DNA of 25,478 nt, from assembly GCA_025935515.1 (NCBI GenBank), contig JAICVC010000009.1, positions 1 through 25,478 on the forward strand, in the 5' to 3' direction. The notes beneath the pieces were generated by a model that saw only the letters and a program-made list of their open reading frames with translations, searched no databases and had not been told where the DNA came from. Source of the DNA: Sphingomonas sp. Its GTDB lineage: Bacteria; Pseudomonadota; Alphaproteobacteria; Sphingomonadales; Sphingomonadaceae. The translations under genes and the position numbers were made by a program. Shown one piece after another: positions 1-6,971 of this stretch (position 1 is the first letter of the stretch; the number at the start of each line of letters is the position of its first letter).

Positions 1-149
1 ACGATCCGGCACGGCTGTTCAACGCGAGTCTCGAAGGCGGCACCCGGCGCGCGATCGACCTGCGCGAAGGCGATACCATCGACGAGACCGCGTTCAAGGC
101 GCTCATTCGCGAGGCCGTAGCGGTCAATTTGTCGAGGTCGCGGCGCTGA
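1..149 (+). CDS. C-terminal fragment of an unidentified protein (possibly DUF1801-like)
   Basis: An open frame enters from the left edge (first full codon at base 3) and ends at a TGA at 147-149, giving about 48 residues that begin DPARLFNASLEGG and contain IDLREGDTIDE and FKALIREAVAVN. The amphipathic, acidic-then-helical pattern recalls the C-terminus of DUF1801-type proteins, but this is only a resemblance from memory. The 5' part lies outside the window, so neither length nor start can be judged. The next gene starts 34 nt downstream on the same strand and could be co-transcribed. Confidence 0.45.
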   Translation, partial: DPARLFNASLEGGTRRAIDLREGDTIDETAFKALIREAVAVNLSRSRR

Positions 150-183
150 CGCGCTATCGCGTGCGTGAACGATTGGAGCACTG

Positions 184-819
184 ATGTCGGCTGAAGCTGC
201 CGAGCGGCCGCCTGACCAGCCGCTCCCGTTTTCACAGCTGCTGGGACAGCTGCTCGACGCCCATGAAGGCGATCGGCTGACGTTGAGCGACGTCTCGGCT
301 CACCTGCGCGATCGGGCATGGGGCGGCCTGCTGTTGGTGTTCGCGGCGATCAACCTGCTCCCGCTCCCGCCGGGCGCGACCACAGTCACTGGCCTGCCGT
401 TGCTGATGCTCACCGCGCAGATGGTGGTGGGCCGGCGGCATCCCTGGTTTCCCCGCCGGCTCGACAAACGGGGGATCAGCACCGATCAACTCGCCCGGAT
501 CAGCCGCAAGATCGAGCCATGGGAACGGCGCGTGGAGCGCGTCCTGAAGCCCCGGTTGTGCGGATTGACCAGCCACCGCGCAGCGCGTTTCATCGGCCTG
601 GTGGGATTGCTCCTGTCGGCGATCCTGTGGCTGCCGATACCGCTCGGCAATCACGCGCCCGCGCTGGCGCTGTGCCTGTTCGCATTGGCGCTGATCTATC
701 GCGATGGAGTGCTCATAATTTTCGGCTTGCTGGCCACGGCCGCGAGCCTGGCTCTGGTGTCGGTCACTTTCGCCGCGGCCTGGTGGGCGCTGGTGCAGCT
801 GGTGCAGCACCTGCCCTGA
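184..819 (+). CDS. exoD: ExoD-family exopolysaccharide biosynthesis membrane protein
   Basis: A 211-residue integral membrane protein. ExoD-family proteins affect exopolysaccharide production in rhizobia and other alphaproteobacteria; the biochemical activity is not established. The N-terminal 50 residues are soluble and contain the family-like stretch LLDAHEGDRLTLSDV. They are followed by hydrophobic segments around residues 45-85 (GGLLLVFAAINLLPLPPG, then LLMLTAQMVVG), a basic cytosolic loop around 86-130, and two or three more hydrophobic segments to the end. Both the 'NLLPLPPG' and 'WLPIPLGN' turns are typical of this family. The ATG is preceded by GGAG about 6 nt upstream. It lies close behind the fragment ending at 149 and ahead of a tRNA on the other strand. 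Length fits the family. Confidence 0.85.
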   Translation: MSAEAAERPPDQPLPFSQLLGQLLDAHEGDRLTLSDVSAHLRDRAWGGLLLVFAAINLLPLPPGATTVTGLPLLMLTAQMVVGRRHPWFPRRLDKRGISTDQLARISRKIEPWERRVERVLKPRLCGLTSHRAARFIGLVGLLLSAILWLPIPLGNHAPALALCLFALALIYRDGVLIIFGLLATAASLALVSVTFAAAWWALVQLVQHLP

Positions 820-840
820 AATGCCATGCATCGCGCGGCA

Positions 841-916
841 TGGTGGGCGCTGACGGGCTCGAACCGCCGACCCTCTCGGTGTAAACGAGATGCTCTACCA
901 ACTGAGCTAAGCGCCC
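841..916 (-). tRNA. tRNA-Val (anticodon TAC)
   Basis: The minus strand folds into a full cloverleaf. The 7-bp acceptor stem pairs GGGCGCT with AGCGCCC. The D-arm is GCTC/GAGC with an AGTTGGTA loop. The anticodon stem TCTCG/CGAGA encloses the loop TTTACAC, which gives anticodon TAC and reads GUA and other valine codons. The T-arm is GGCGG/CCGTC-type around TTCGAGC. The CCA end is encoded. There is no integrase gene or duplicated tRNA 3' end nearby, so nothing suggests use as an attachment site. Confidence 0.97.
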
Positions 917-959
917 GCGCGCCGATTCCGTGCCACGCGGGCGGCCGTGCTGCAACCGG

Positions 960-1931
960 TCAGATCACCGCCACCGGACCGATCTCGGCAAAATAGCGCC
1001 GAAGCGCCTGGCTCGTTTCGGGCGCCAGCTCGACGAATACCCGGCGCCCGTCATGCGGATCGGCCCGGCGGATGAAGAGGCCCTGCGCGACGAGGGTCTT
1101 CAGCCAGCGCAACGCGGTCGTCGCGGGCACCGCCGCCGCGATGCACAGACTCGACACCGGGACCCGCAGTTGCGCGATTTCGGCCTGGAGCAAATCGAGC
1201 AGCATGTCCCACGCGGGGTCGGCGAACAGCTCCTCCGAGAAGTAGCGCGCGCGGGTCCGGCGGGCGCGAATGACGTTGCGGACGGTGTCCGCTGACAAGG
1301 GTGGAATATCGCCCGCCGGAACCGGCGTCAGCGTGGGGCGGGAGGTTCCAGGTCCGGCGGAGAGCCGGGCGAGGGTCGAAGCGATCCGGCCGACCTCCTC
1401 GCTAAGCTGCCGAAGGCGCTCGGCGTTCTTGTCGCTTGCAACGTCGGCGTACCGCTCGGCCCATTTGCGCGACGCCAGTGCCAGGGGAAGCGCCGCCGCT
1501 CGTTCCGCATCATCGGCGTTGACGATGATTTCGACACAGGTCTCGTCGATTCGGGCGGCGACGACGTCGAGCATTGCCGCGTCGGTCGACACGACCGCGG
1601 CATAGCGATGGTCGCGGACGTCGCGGACGATGACGTCCAGCAATTCGTCGAGCGGGCCGCCGCAATCCTTGTCCAGCTCCAGCCAGACCGCCGTTGCCGC
1701 CGGCTGCACGGCTATCCGCTCAGTGGCATCTTCGAGCGGCAATTTTGCGCCGACCCGCAGCCCCCCGTCGATGATGGTGGTTTCGGCGCGCGTCATTGCG
1801 GCGTCGCTGCTCGCCACCAGGAGAACTGGCGGGCCGTCGAATTTGGCGGTCGCTGCACGGCTCAGATACGCGTCCATACGGGTTGCCCCTGAAGGAGATG
1901 CGGTACCGAGCACGTCCCTGATAACGCGCAT
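960..1931 (-). CDS. Winged-helix (MarR-like) DNA-binding protein with a large N-terminal domain
   Basis: About 323 residues. The C-terminal third (from about residue 210) carries a winged helix: ARRTRARYFS, LFADPAWDMLLDL, then VSSLCIAAAVPATTALRWLKTL as the helix-turn-helix and FIRRADPHDGRRVFVEL as the wing. This is the MarR-like layout common in sphingomonads. The first 190 residues form an alternating alpha/beta region (VLLVASSD, AVVSTDAAMLDVV, VEIIVNADD), perhaps a receiver-like or nucleotide-binding fold with no motif I can name. A short coiled coil (AERLRQLSEEVGRI) joins the halves. I chose ATG 1931; a TTG at 1940 and an ATG at 1877 are alternatives. The target genes are unknown. It is transcribed away from the divergent gene at 2032, so they may share control. 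Confidence 0.72.
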   Translation of the reverse strand: MRVIRDVLGTASPSGATRMDAYLSRAATAKFDGPPVLLVASSDAAMTRAETTIIDGGLRVGAKLPLEDATERIAVQPAATAVWLELDKDCGGPLDELLDVIVRDVRDHRYAAVVSTDAAMLDVVAARIDETCVEIIVNADDAERAAALPLALASRKWAERYADVASDKNAERLRQLSEEVGRIASTLARLSAGPGTSRPTLTPVPAGDIPPLSADTVRNVIRARRTRARYFSEELFADPAWDMLLDLLQAEIAQLRVPVSSLCIAAAVPATTALRWLKTLVAQGLFIRRADPHDGRRVFVELAPETSQALRRYFAEIGPVAVI

Positions 1932-2031
1932 TCCGGACAAAAGTCAGACGATTTCGGCTCCATAACGGACGCGAAGACATGGAACCTTCTTCGGCTTGGC
2001 GTGCATGATGCCGCCTGCTCGGGGGGATTCG

Positions 2032-2307
2032 ATGTTGGGCGTACCGGCCGAAGTGGCGGCGGCAGAGCGCGCGCGCTGGCTCGCCGAGCTTTCGGACGCG
2101 CTCACTCAGGCGCGTCAGCTGCTCATCACGCTCGACCTCGACGCTGAACGGCGCCTGGAAGCGCGCGAGCTCCATTGGCGGATCGAGGCTGCGCGACTGG
2201 AGGTCCAGTCACTTCGGCTGAGCCGATCGGTCACCCAACGTCCAGAGAAAACTCCGGAATGGACCGACTCCTTGCCGTGGCGGCTCGGAGGACCCGCGCC
2301 GCGCTAA
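2032..2307 (+). CDS. Small hypothetical coiled-coil protein
   Basis: 91 residues. The first 65 are almost wholly helical and charged (VAAAERARWLAELSDALTQARQLL, then ERRLEARELHWRIEAARLEVQSL), as in a dimeric coiled coil. The tail is proline-rich and probably disordered. No family is recognised. I chose ATG 2032 because GGGGG lies 6-10 nt upstream; in-frame TTG 1996 and ATGs 2005/2008 would add up to 12 residues without a better ribosome site. Its stop overlaps the stop of the convergent cysQ-like gene by 4 nt (CTAA). It is divergent from the regulator, with about 100 nt between starts. Confidence 0.55.
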   Translation: MLGVPAEVAAAERARWLAELSDALTQARQLLITLDLDAERRLEARELHWRIEAARLEVQSLRLSRSVTQRPEKTPEWTDSLPWRLGGPAPR

Positions 2308-3131
2308 AGCCCCTGGGGCAAGTCGCCTCCTCCGGCAAACGGTTCGAGGTAGCGATCCATGGGCGGCGGCTTCCATCCCGAAGTGGCGACGAATGCACGG
2401 TTGAGGAACGCGCGCTTGCCGTAGCGCAGCGGTCGGCCGTCCGGCCCGTCCACCAGCCCGCCGGCCGCGAGCAGCACCGCATGACCGGCGGCCGTATCCC
2501 ATTCGCTGGTTGGCGAGGCGCGTGGATAAATATCCGCGTGCCCCTCGGCGACGATGCAGAATTTGAGTGACGACCCAACGGCCACGTATCCGCACCCTCC
2601 GGCCGCCTGCTGCAGATAATCCACGGTCGCCTGGTTGAGGTGCGACCTCGAGGCAACCGCCGTCAGCAGCTCACCGCGCGGACGCGTCTGGATTGGCGCG
2701 CGTCCCTGCCCTTCATCAAGCCAGGCGCCGCTGCCGGCGCGGCCGCCGTGCAGCCGGCCGGTGGCTGGCGCGAAGACGACGCCGAGCCTGGGCGTTCCAG
2801 CCTCGATCAGGCCGATATTGACCGTGTAATCGTCGCCGCCGCGGACGAATTCCTTGGTCCCGTCCAGCGGGTCGACGAGGAAGTAGGTATCGTCATGCGC
2901 CGGAATGCGTCCCGCCGCGACTTCCTCTTCGGCAATCACCGGCACACCCGGCGCAGCGCGCGCCAGCGCCGCCAGAATCACCAATTCCGCGGCCCGGTCG
3001 GCCTCGGTGACCGGCGATGAATCCTGCTTGGCTTCGACTTCGAAGCCGCGCCGCACCACCCTCACAATGGCTTCGCCGGCTTCGCGCGCCGCCTCCGCGA
3101 GATCGTCGAGGAGCCGCGCGTGGTCGATCAT
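2304..3131 (-). CDS. cysQ: CysQ-type 3'(2'),5'-bisphosphate nucleotidase (inositol monophosphatase superfamily)
   Basis: 275 residues, normal for the family. CysQ removes the 3' phosphate of adenosine 3',5'-bisphosphate (and PAPS), recycling a by-product of sulfate assimilation; it is a Mg2+-dependent, Li+-sensitive enzyme of the cytosol or inner-membrane face. The metal-binding signature is complete: E68-E70 (IAEEE), DPLDGTKEF at 87-95 with D87, D90, G91 and T92, and the late WDTAAGHA with D212. The ATG overlaps the stop of the upstream dehydrogenase as ATGA, so the two are translationally coupled. Other IMPase-superfamily substrates cannot be excluded, but the DPLDGTKEF form and the size fit CysQ best. 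Confidence 0.9.
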   Translation of the reverse strand: MIDHARLLDDLAEAAREAGEAIVRVVRRGFEVEAKQDSSPVTEADRAAELVILAALARAAPGVPVIAEEEVAAGRIPAHDDTYFLVDPLDGTKEFVRGGDDYTVNIGLIEAGTPRLGVVFAPATGRLHGGRAGSGAWLDEGQGRAPIQTRPRGELLTAVASRSHLNQATVDYLQQAAGGCGYVAVGSSLKFCIVAEGHADIYPRASPTSEWDTAAGHAVLLAAGGLVDGPDGRPLRYGKRAFLNRAFVATSGWKPPPMDRYLEPFAGGGDLPQGL

Positions 3132-3910
3132 CAGCGGGGCGCCATCCGGATCCCGCCGTCGAGACGCACCGAAGCTGCGTTCATGTAGACGTTCTCGATC
3201 AGGAAGCAGGCCAGCCGCGCATATTCCTCGGCTTGGCCCAGACGCTTGGGAAACGGGACCTGTGCGCCCAGCGCATCCTGAACGTTCGGCGGCATCATCG
3301 CCACCATCGGCGTCTTGAACACGCCGGGAAGGATGGTGTTGACGCGCACCCCTTCGTTCATCAGGTCGCGCGCGATGGGCAGCGCCATCGCCAGCACGCC
3401 GCCCTTGGATGCCGAGTAAGCGGCCTGGCCGATCTGGCCGTCTTCGGCCGCGACCGAGGCGGTGTTGATGATGACCCCTTTCTCGCCGTCGGCGAGGGGC
3501 TCGAGGTCGACCATCCCGAAAGCGGAATTGGCGATGCAGCGGAAGGTGCCAATAAGATTGATCTGGATGGCCAGCTCGAACTGCTGCAGCGGGTAGAATC
3601 TCGCGGCTTTCGTCTCCTTGTCGCGCGCAACCGTCTTGGCAGCATTGGCGACCCCCGCGCAATTGACCAGGATGCGTTCCTGCCCATGCGCCGCCCGCGC
3701 CTTTTCGAAGGCCGCCGTGACCTTCTCGTCCGACGTCACGTCGACCTCGCAGAAGACGCCGCCGATCTCGCTCGCGACCTGCTCGCCGCGCTGCACGTCG
3801 TGGTCGAAAACCGCGACCTTCGCGCCCCTGCGGGCGAGCTCGCGCGCAGTCGCCTCGCCCAGGCCCGATGCCGCTCCGGTGACGACCGCGGCTGCTCCCT
3901 TGACCTCCAT
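3131..3910 (-). CDS. Short-chain dehydrogenase/reductase, HSD10-like 3-hydroxyacyl-CoA dehydrogenase
   Basis: 259 residues, a classical SDR. It has the NAD-binding TGAASGLG at 11-18, an acidic D37 after the second beta strand (favouring NAD over NADP), NCAG at 83-86, catalytic S152, and Y165-x3-K169 (YSASK). The C-terminal pattern PKRLGQAEEYARLACFLIENVYMNAASVRLDGG resembles bacterial relatives of 17-beta-HSD10, which oxidise short or branched 3-hydroxyacyl-CoA in fatty-acid and isoleucine breakdown; the exact substrate is inferred. ATG 3910 is preceded by AGGAAG, and the longer in-frame start at 3967 adds residues unlike an SDR N-terminus. It overlaps the downstream cysQ-like gene by ATGA. 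Confidence 0.92.
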   Translation of the reverse strand: MEVKGAAAVVTGAASGLGEATARELARRGAKVAVFDHDVQRGEQVASEIGGVFCEVDVTSDEKVTAAFEKARAAHGQERILVNCAGVANAAKTVARDKETKAARFYPLQQFELAIQINLIGTFRCIANSAFGMVDLEPLADGEKGVIINTASVAAEDGQIGQAAYSASKGGVLAMALPIARDLMNEGVRVNTILPGVFKTPMVAMMPPNVQDALGAQVPFPKRLGQAEEYARLACFLIENVYMNAASVRLDGGIRMAPR

Positions 3911-4001
3911 CTTGCTTCCTTTGCTTGACAGTGGCGGCCTGCCTAAGCCGAACCGCGCCGAAGACAAGACAGTGGGCCGCGAGGTTCATCGTCAATGCAG
4001 G

Positions 4002-4030
4002 TTGGACATGGGATAGTTCTTGCCTAGAAT
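4002..4030 (+). promoter_or_regulatory. Sigma-70-like promoter of the L,D-transpeptidase gene
   Basis: TTGGAC (4002-4007), a 17-nt spacer and TAGAAT (4025-4030) give a close match to the housekeeping consensus. The predicted start of transcription is about 20 nt before the GTG start at 4057, with the ribosome site GGGGG at about 4044-4049 in between. It sits in the 146-nt gap between divergent genes. Confidence 0.7.
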
Positions 4031-4056
4031 CCTGGTCTCAAGTTGGGGGTTTTGCG

Positions 4057-5364
4057 GTGAAGCTGAAGGTGAACTTGCTTGGCGTGGCGCTCGGAGCGCT
4101 TGTTCCAGCCTCGCCGGCCGCGGCTCAGACTTCGGCTTCGGCGCCGCTTCCCGCCGCGGCGTCGGTCGCTGCTTATTACGCGACCTATGGCTCGAAGCCG
4201 ATCTGGCTCCGGTCGGGTTATGACGATCCGGCGATTGGCCAGCTCACCGCTATTCTCCAGCGGGCGCCGTTCGATGGCTTCGCGCAGGGTCCCCAGCTCG
4301 CTGCGCAAGTCCAGGCAGCAGTGACGCAAGCGCGCAGCGGCAACCCGGCGGACATCGCCGCGGCCGAACGAATGCTCTCGGCCGCCTGGGTGTCCTACGT
4401 TCAGGCCATCAGGCGCCCGACGGCAGGCATGATCTACGCCTATCCGGTGTTGAAACCCCAAGGCACCAATGCCGATGAGATTCTCTTAACGGCGGCTGCA
4501 GCGCCGTCGCTCGGCGACTATCTCGTCGCGACTTCCGCCGTGAACAGCGTCTATCGGCAGTTGCGCGATGCTGCCTGGGCCGAGGCGCAGGCAAGCGGCA
4601 ATTTCACGCCGGATCCGAGGCTTCTCGCCAACCTCGACCGCGCCCGCTCAATCCCTGCACGCGGCAAGTTCATGCTGGTGGATTCCGGCAGCCAGCGTCT
4701 CACCCTGTTCGAAAACGGCCAACCCGTCGATTCAATGAAGATCATCGTCGGCACCAATGAACTTCCGACGCCGCTGATCGCGAGCATCATGTATTACGTG
4801 ACCTACAATCCATACTGGCACGCGCCCGATCATCTGGTTCGCAAGACCATCGCCCCGAACGTGCTGCGGCTGGGCCCCAAGTATCTGAAGTCGCGCGGCT
4901 ACAACGTCATCGAAGCGTGGAGCGAAAATCCCAAGATCGTTGACCCGGCGACGGTCGACTGGAAGGCAGCGGCGGCGGGCAAGACCCACTTGCTCGTCCA
5001 GCAGGATCCGGGCCCGCTGAACTCAATGGGAAATCTGAAATTCCCGTTCCCCAACCCGGAAGACATCTATCTCCACGACACGCCCAACAAGGCGCTGTTT
5101 GCCAAGGAGTTGCGCAATCTCAGTAATGGCTGCGTCCGCGTCGAGGATGCTCGGCGGCTCGGCCGCTGGCTCCTTGGAACCGAGCCGGTGGCGCCCAGCG
5201 CCGATCCCGAGGTTCGGGTCCAGCTGGCGCAGGGCGTTCCGATTGTGCTCACCTACCTCACCGCGCAGGTGACGGACGGCAAGCTTAGCTACACCGACGA
5301 TTTCTACGGATGGGACAAAGCGCCGCCGACACAGTTCGCCGCGAGCTACCAGGCGGCCAACTAG
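4057..5364 (+). CDS. Exported L,D-transpeptidase (YkuD domain, YcbB-like)
   Basis: 435 residues starting at GTG 4057. The N-terminus KLKVNLLGVALGALVPASPAAAQ is a signal peptide with probable cleavage near residue 23, so the enzyme acts in the periplasm. The family forms 3->3 peptidoglycan cross-links or attaches proteins to peptidoglycan through a catalytic cysteine. The first half resembles the helical scaffold of YcbB-like enzymes. The YkuD domain runs from about residue 205 (GKFMLVDSGSQRLTLFENG) to 375. The active site is H340 (HDTPN), then S356-N357-G358-C359-V-R; the usual SHGC histidine is asparagine here. No separate peptidoglycan-binding domain is visible. In-frame codons back to 3925 lack a signal peptide at the front and overlap the promoter, so they are rejected. 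Confidence 0.88.
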   Translation: MKLKVNLLGVALGALVPASPAAAQTSASAPLPAAASVAAYYATYGSKPIWLRSGYDDPAIGQLTAILQRAPFDGFAQGPQLAAQVQAAVTQARSGNPADIAAAERMLSAAWVSYVQAIRRPTAGMIYAYPVLKPQGTNADEILLTAAAAPSLGDYLVATSAVNSVYRQLRDAAWAEAQASGNFTPDPRLLANLDRARSIPARGKFMLVDSGSQRLTLFENGQPVDSMKIIVGTNELPTPLIASIMYYVTYNPYWHAPDHLVRKTIAPNVLRLGPKYLKSRGYNVIEAWSENPKIVDPATVDWKAAAAGKTHLLVQQDPGPLNSMGNLKFPFPNPEDIYLHDTPNKALFAKELRNLSNGCVRVEDARRLGRWLLGTEPVAPSADPEVRVQLAQGVPIVLTYLTAQVTDGKLSYTDDFYGWDKAPPTQFAASYQAAN

Positions 5365-5412
5365 AAGCGGCCGCGCCGGCAAGCATCCCGCGGAGCCTAC
5401 TTACTTGAGTCC

Positions 5413-5446
5413 AAAAAAAACCGGCCCGGGCCGAAGCCCGAGCCGG
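5413..5446 (-). terminator. Rho-independent terminator of the outer-membrane protein gene
   Basis: On the minus strand a G+C-rich stem (CCGGCTCGGGC pairing with GCCCGGGCCGG, one mismatch, loop TTCG) is followed directly by eight T residues. It begins 22 nt after the stop codon of the gene ending at 5469. The T run lies on the minus strand only, so it ends leftward transcription. Confidence 0.88.
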
Positions 5447-5468
5447 AATTCTTGCCTGTTCGGTCCGC

Positions 5469-6308
5469 TTAGAGACCGCGCTCGGGCGCCGGAGGCGGCG
5501 GTGGAGGCGGAGGCGGCGGAGCCGGGCAGGTCGCCGTGGCCGGGATCACCGAGCCATCCGGGCACGTCTGCGTCGCCGGAGGAGGCGGCGGAGGCGGTGG
5601 CGGAGGCGGCGGAGGCGGCGGAGGCGGTGAATAGAAGTTGTAGATCAGGCTCGCGAGCAGGCTGTGCGACCGGAACCGTGAGCTGACCGCGACCGGAATG
5701 CTCGCCGTCGCGCTGGTTGGGAAGCTGTCGTCGAAGCGCAGCCGCGAAGCATTGAAGAAGCGATATTTCAGGCCGAGATCGATGTTCGGCGTGATTGCAT
5801 AGCGCATGCCAAGGATCGCCTGCCAGGCGAGACGGCTGTCGCTGTCGGAGAAGCTGACCGCGCCAACATACGGGCGAAGCAGCGGCGCATCGAAATTGTA
5901 CTTCACTCGGGCAACGCCGAGACCGCCGCCGGCATAACCGCTAAGGCCGTTCTCGTCGCCGAAATCGAACAGCACATTACCCATCAGCGACAAAGCGCTG
6001 GCATGGCCGTTGGCGCCGAAAACGGTGTCGATCGTGTTGACCGTGTCGATCCCCGCCCGCTTGTAGCCAAGCTCGGCTTCGACGCGGACTGCTCCGAAAT
6101 CGTACCCGGCAATCGCGTCGACGTCGTACCCGGTCTTATGATCGGTCGTGTAGACTGGATTGGTCGCGGCATCGGTCACGGCGAAGGGCGAATCCTCGAC
6201 CCACATCACGCCGCCCTCGAGGCCCACGTACACCGAGTGATCCTTTGCGACGGCGGGCGTCGCGAGAGCCGTCGATGCGAGCGCCATCGTAATGGCCAGC
6301 TTGCGCAT
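5469..6308 (-). CDS. Outer-membrane beta-barrel protein with polyproline C-terminus (OmpA-like)
   Basis: 279 residues. A clear signal peptide (MRKLAITMALASTALATPAVA, cleavage after residue 21) is followed by an eight-strand-type barrel with alternating hydrophobic residues and glycine turns (VYVGLEGGVMWV, GYDVDAIAGYDFG, LSGYAGGGLGVARVKYNF, DLGLKYRFF) ending in LLASLIYNFYS at about residue 228. Then come two polyproline tracts (17 and 10 prolines) separated by a cysteine-containing segment ATQTCPDGSVIPATATCPA, and the end APERGL. OmpA proteins normally continue into a peptidoglycan-binding domain; here there is none. AGGGGA precedes the ATG. A strong terminator follows, so it is monocistronic. 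It is probably a structural surface protein. Confidence 0.87.
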   Translation of the reverse strand: MRKLAITMALASTALATPAVAKDHSVYVGLEGGVMWVEDSPFAVTDAATNPVYTTDHKTGYDVDAIAGYDFGAVRVEAELGYKRAGIDTVNTIDTVFGANGHASALSLMGNVLFDFGDENGLSGYAGGGLGVARVKYNFDAPLLRPYVGAVSFSDSDSRLAWQAILGMRYAITPNIDLGLKYRFFNASRLRFDDSFPTSATASIPVAVSSRFRSHSLLASLIYNFYSPPPPPPPPPPPPPPPPPATQTCPDGSVIPATATCPAPPPPPPPPPPAPERGL

Positions 6309-6461
6309 ATTTGTCCCCTTTCACATGCGTTCTAAGTATTGAACCGCGGGAACACATTATGAGAGCACTTGTTGCCGCGCAAGGTTGCGAATGCCCTGCG
6401 CTGTTGCCGAAAAGCCTCAGTCCGACCGGGTCGGCTGGAAAAGTTTCATCGCCGACACTTC

Positions 6462-6959
6462 TCAAACCGCGATCAAGCCATGATCGCGAAGCGCCGACAG
6501 GATCGCGTCGATTGCGGTTCGGGCCTCGCTGTCGATTACCGTACCGCCGGCCGGCGACGAAATCGGGGCATTTCTACCACCGACCACCTGCTCGCCATCG
6601 ATGACTAGGCTCGAACCGCGCAAGGTGCCGATTTCCCACGCGCCCGAGCGATAGTTTGCCCACGTACCGCTGGTCCTCACATAGGCGCTCATTCCTTCAA
6701 TCGGGGCGATGAAACGCCACCCCCCACCTGAGTAGCCGGCCACAAATTGTGACTTTCCTGCCCAGGCTCCCGTCGGCGAGAGTCCGACGATGTAGCAGCT
6801 GCCAACGGCGGGGGATGCCGGCGGATCTGAGCGCGGCCCTTCCTCGACCGCCGCCGCGGCAATGAAATCAAGGGTTTGCAGCGCCTCGTTGTGGGTAAAT
6901 TCCTTTTGCGCTTGTCCTGCGCTGAGGAACGGCAAGCTCAGTCGTGGTGTCGCGCTCAT
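6462..6959 (-). CDS. DUF2793 tail-associated protein with C-terminal tag
   Basis: 165 residues. The N-terminal RLSLPFLSAGQAQKEFTHNEALQTLD is the hallmark of DUF2793 proteins, which occur at the ends of tail modules in alphaproteobacterial phages and GTA-like clusters. Two beta-rich repeats follow (VGSCYIVG.SPTGAWAGK, GWRFIAPIEGMSAYV). The C-terminus holds the segment ending ILSALRDHGLIAV, also found at the end of the beta-helix spike encoded at 17098-19140. AGGGGA lies just after the megatron stop, 12 nt upstream of this ATG, so it is the last gene of the structural operon. It probably binds the tail tip or receptor; the role is inferred from position. Confidence 0.85.
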   Translation of the reverse strand: MSATPRLSLPFLSAGQAQKEFTHNEALQTLDFIAAAAVEEGPRSDPPASPAVGSCYIVGLSPTGAWAGKSQFVAGYSGGGWRFIAPIEGMSAYVRTSGTWANYRSGAWEIGTLRGSSLVIDGEQVVGGRNAPISSPAGGTVIDSEARTAIDAILSALRDHGLIAV

Positions 6960-6971
6960 TTGATCGTCCCC

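Noticed and set aside
841..916. tRNA-Val as an integration site for the cluster
   Set aside because: It is 5.5 kb from the nearest structural gene with ordinary chromosomal genes between, no integrase is present and no copy of the tRNA 3' end was seen at the other side.
2304..3995. A 563-codon open frame covering CysQ and the antisense or shifted frame of the dehydrogenase
   Set aside because: Only the part from 3131 down has family motifs; the upstream part is arginine-rich shadow of the dehydrogenase gene in another frame.
5484..5632. Periodic GGN repeats as a possible CRISPR or minisatellite
   Set aside because: They are explained by polyproline codons of the outer-membrane protein; there are no spacers.
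6309..6461. Gene or terminator in the gap between DUF2793 and outer-membrane protein genes
   Set aside because: Only a short CCGACC/GGTCGG palindrome without T run and weak promoter-like boxes (CATAAT near 6356-6361) are seen; not enough to call.
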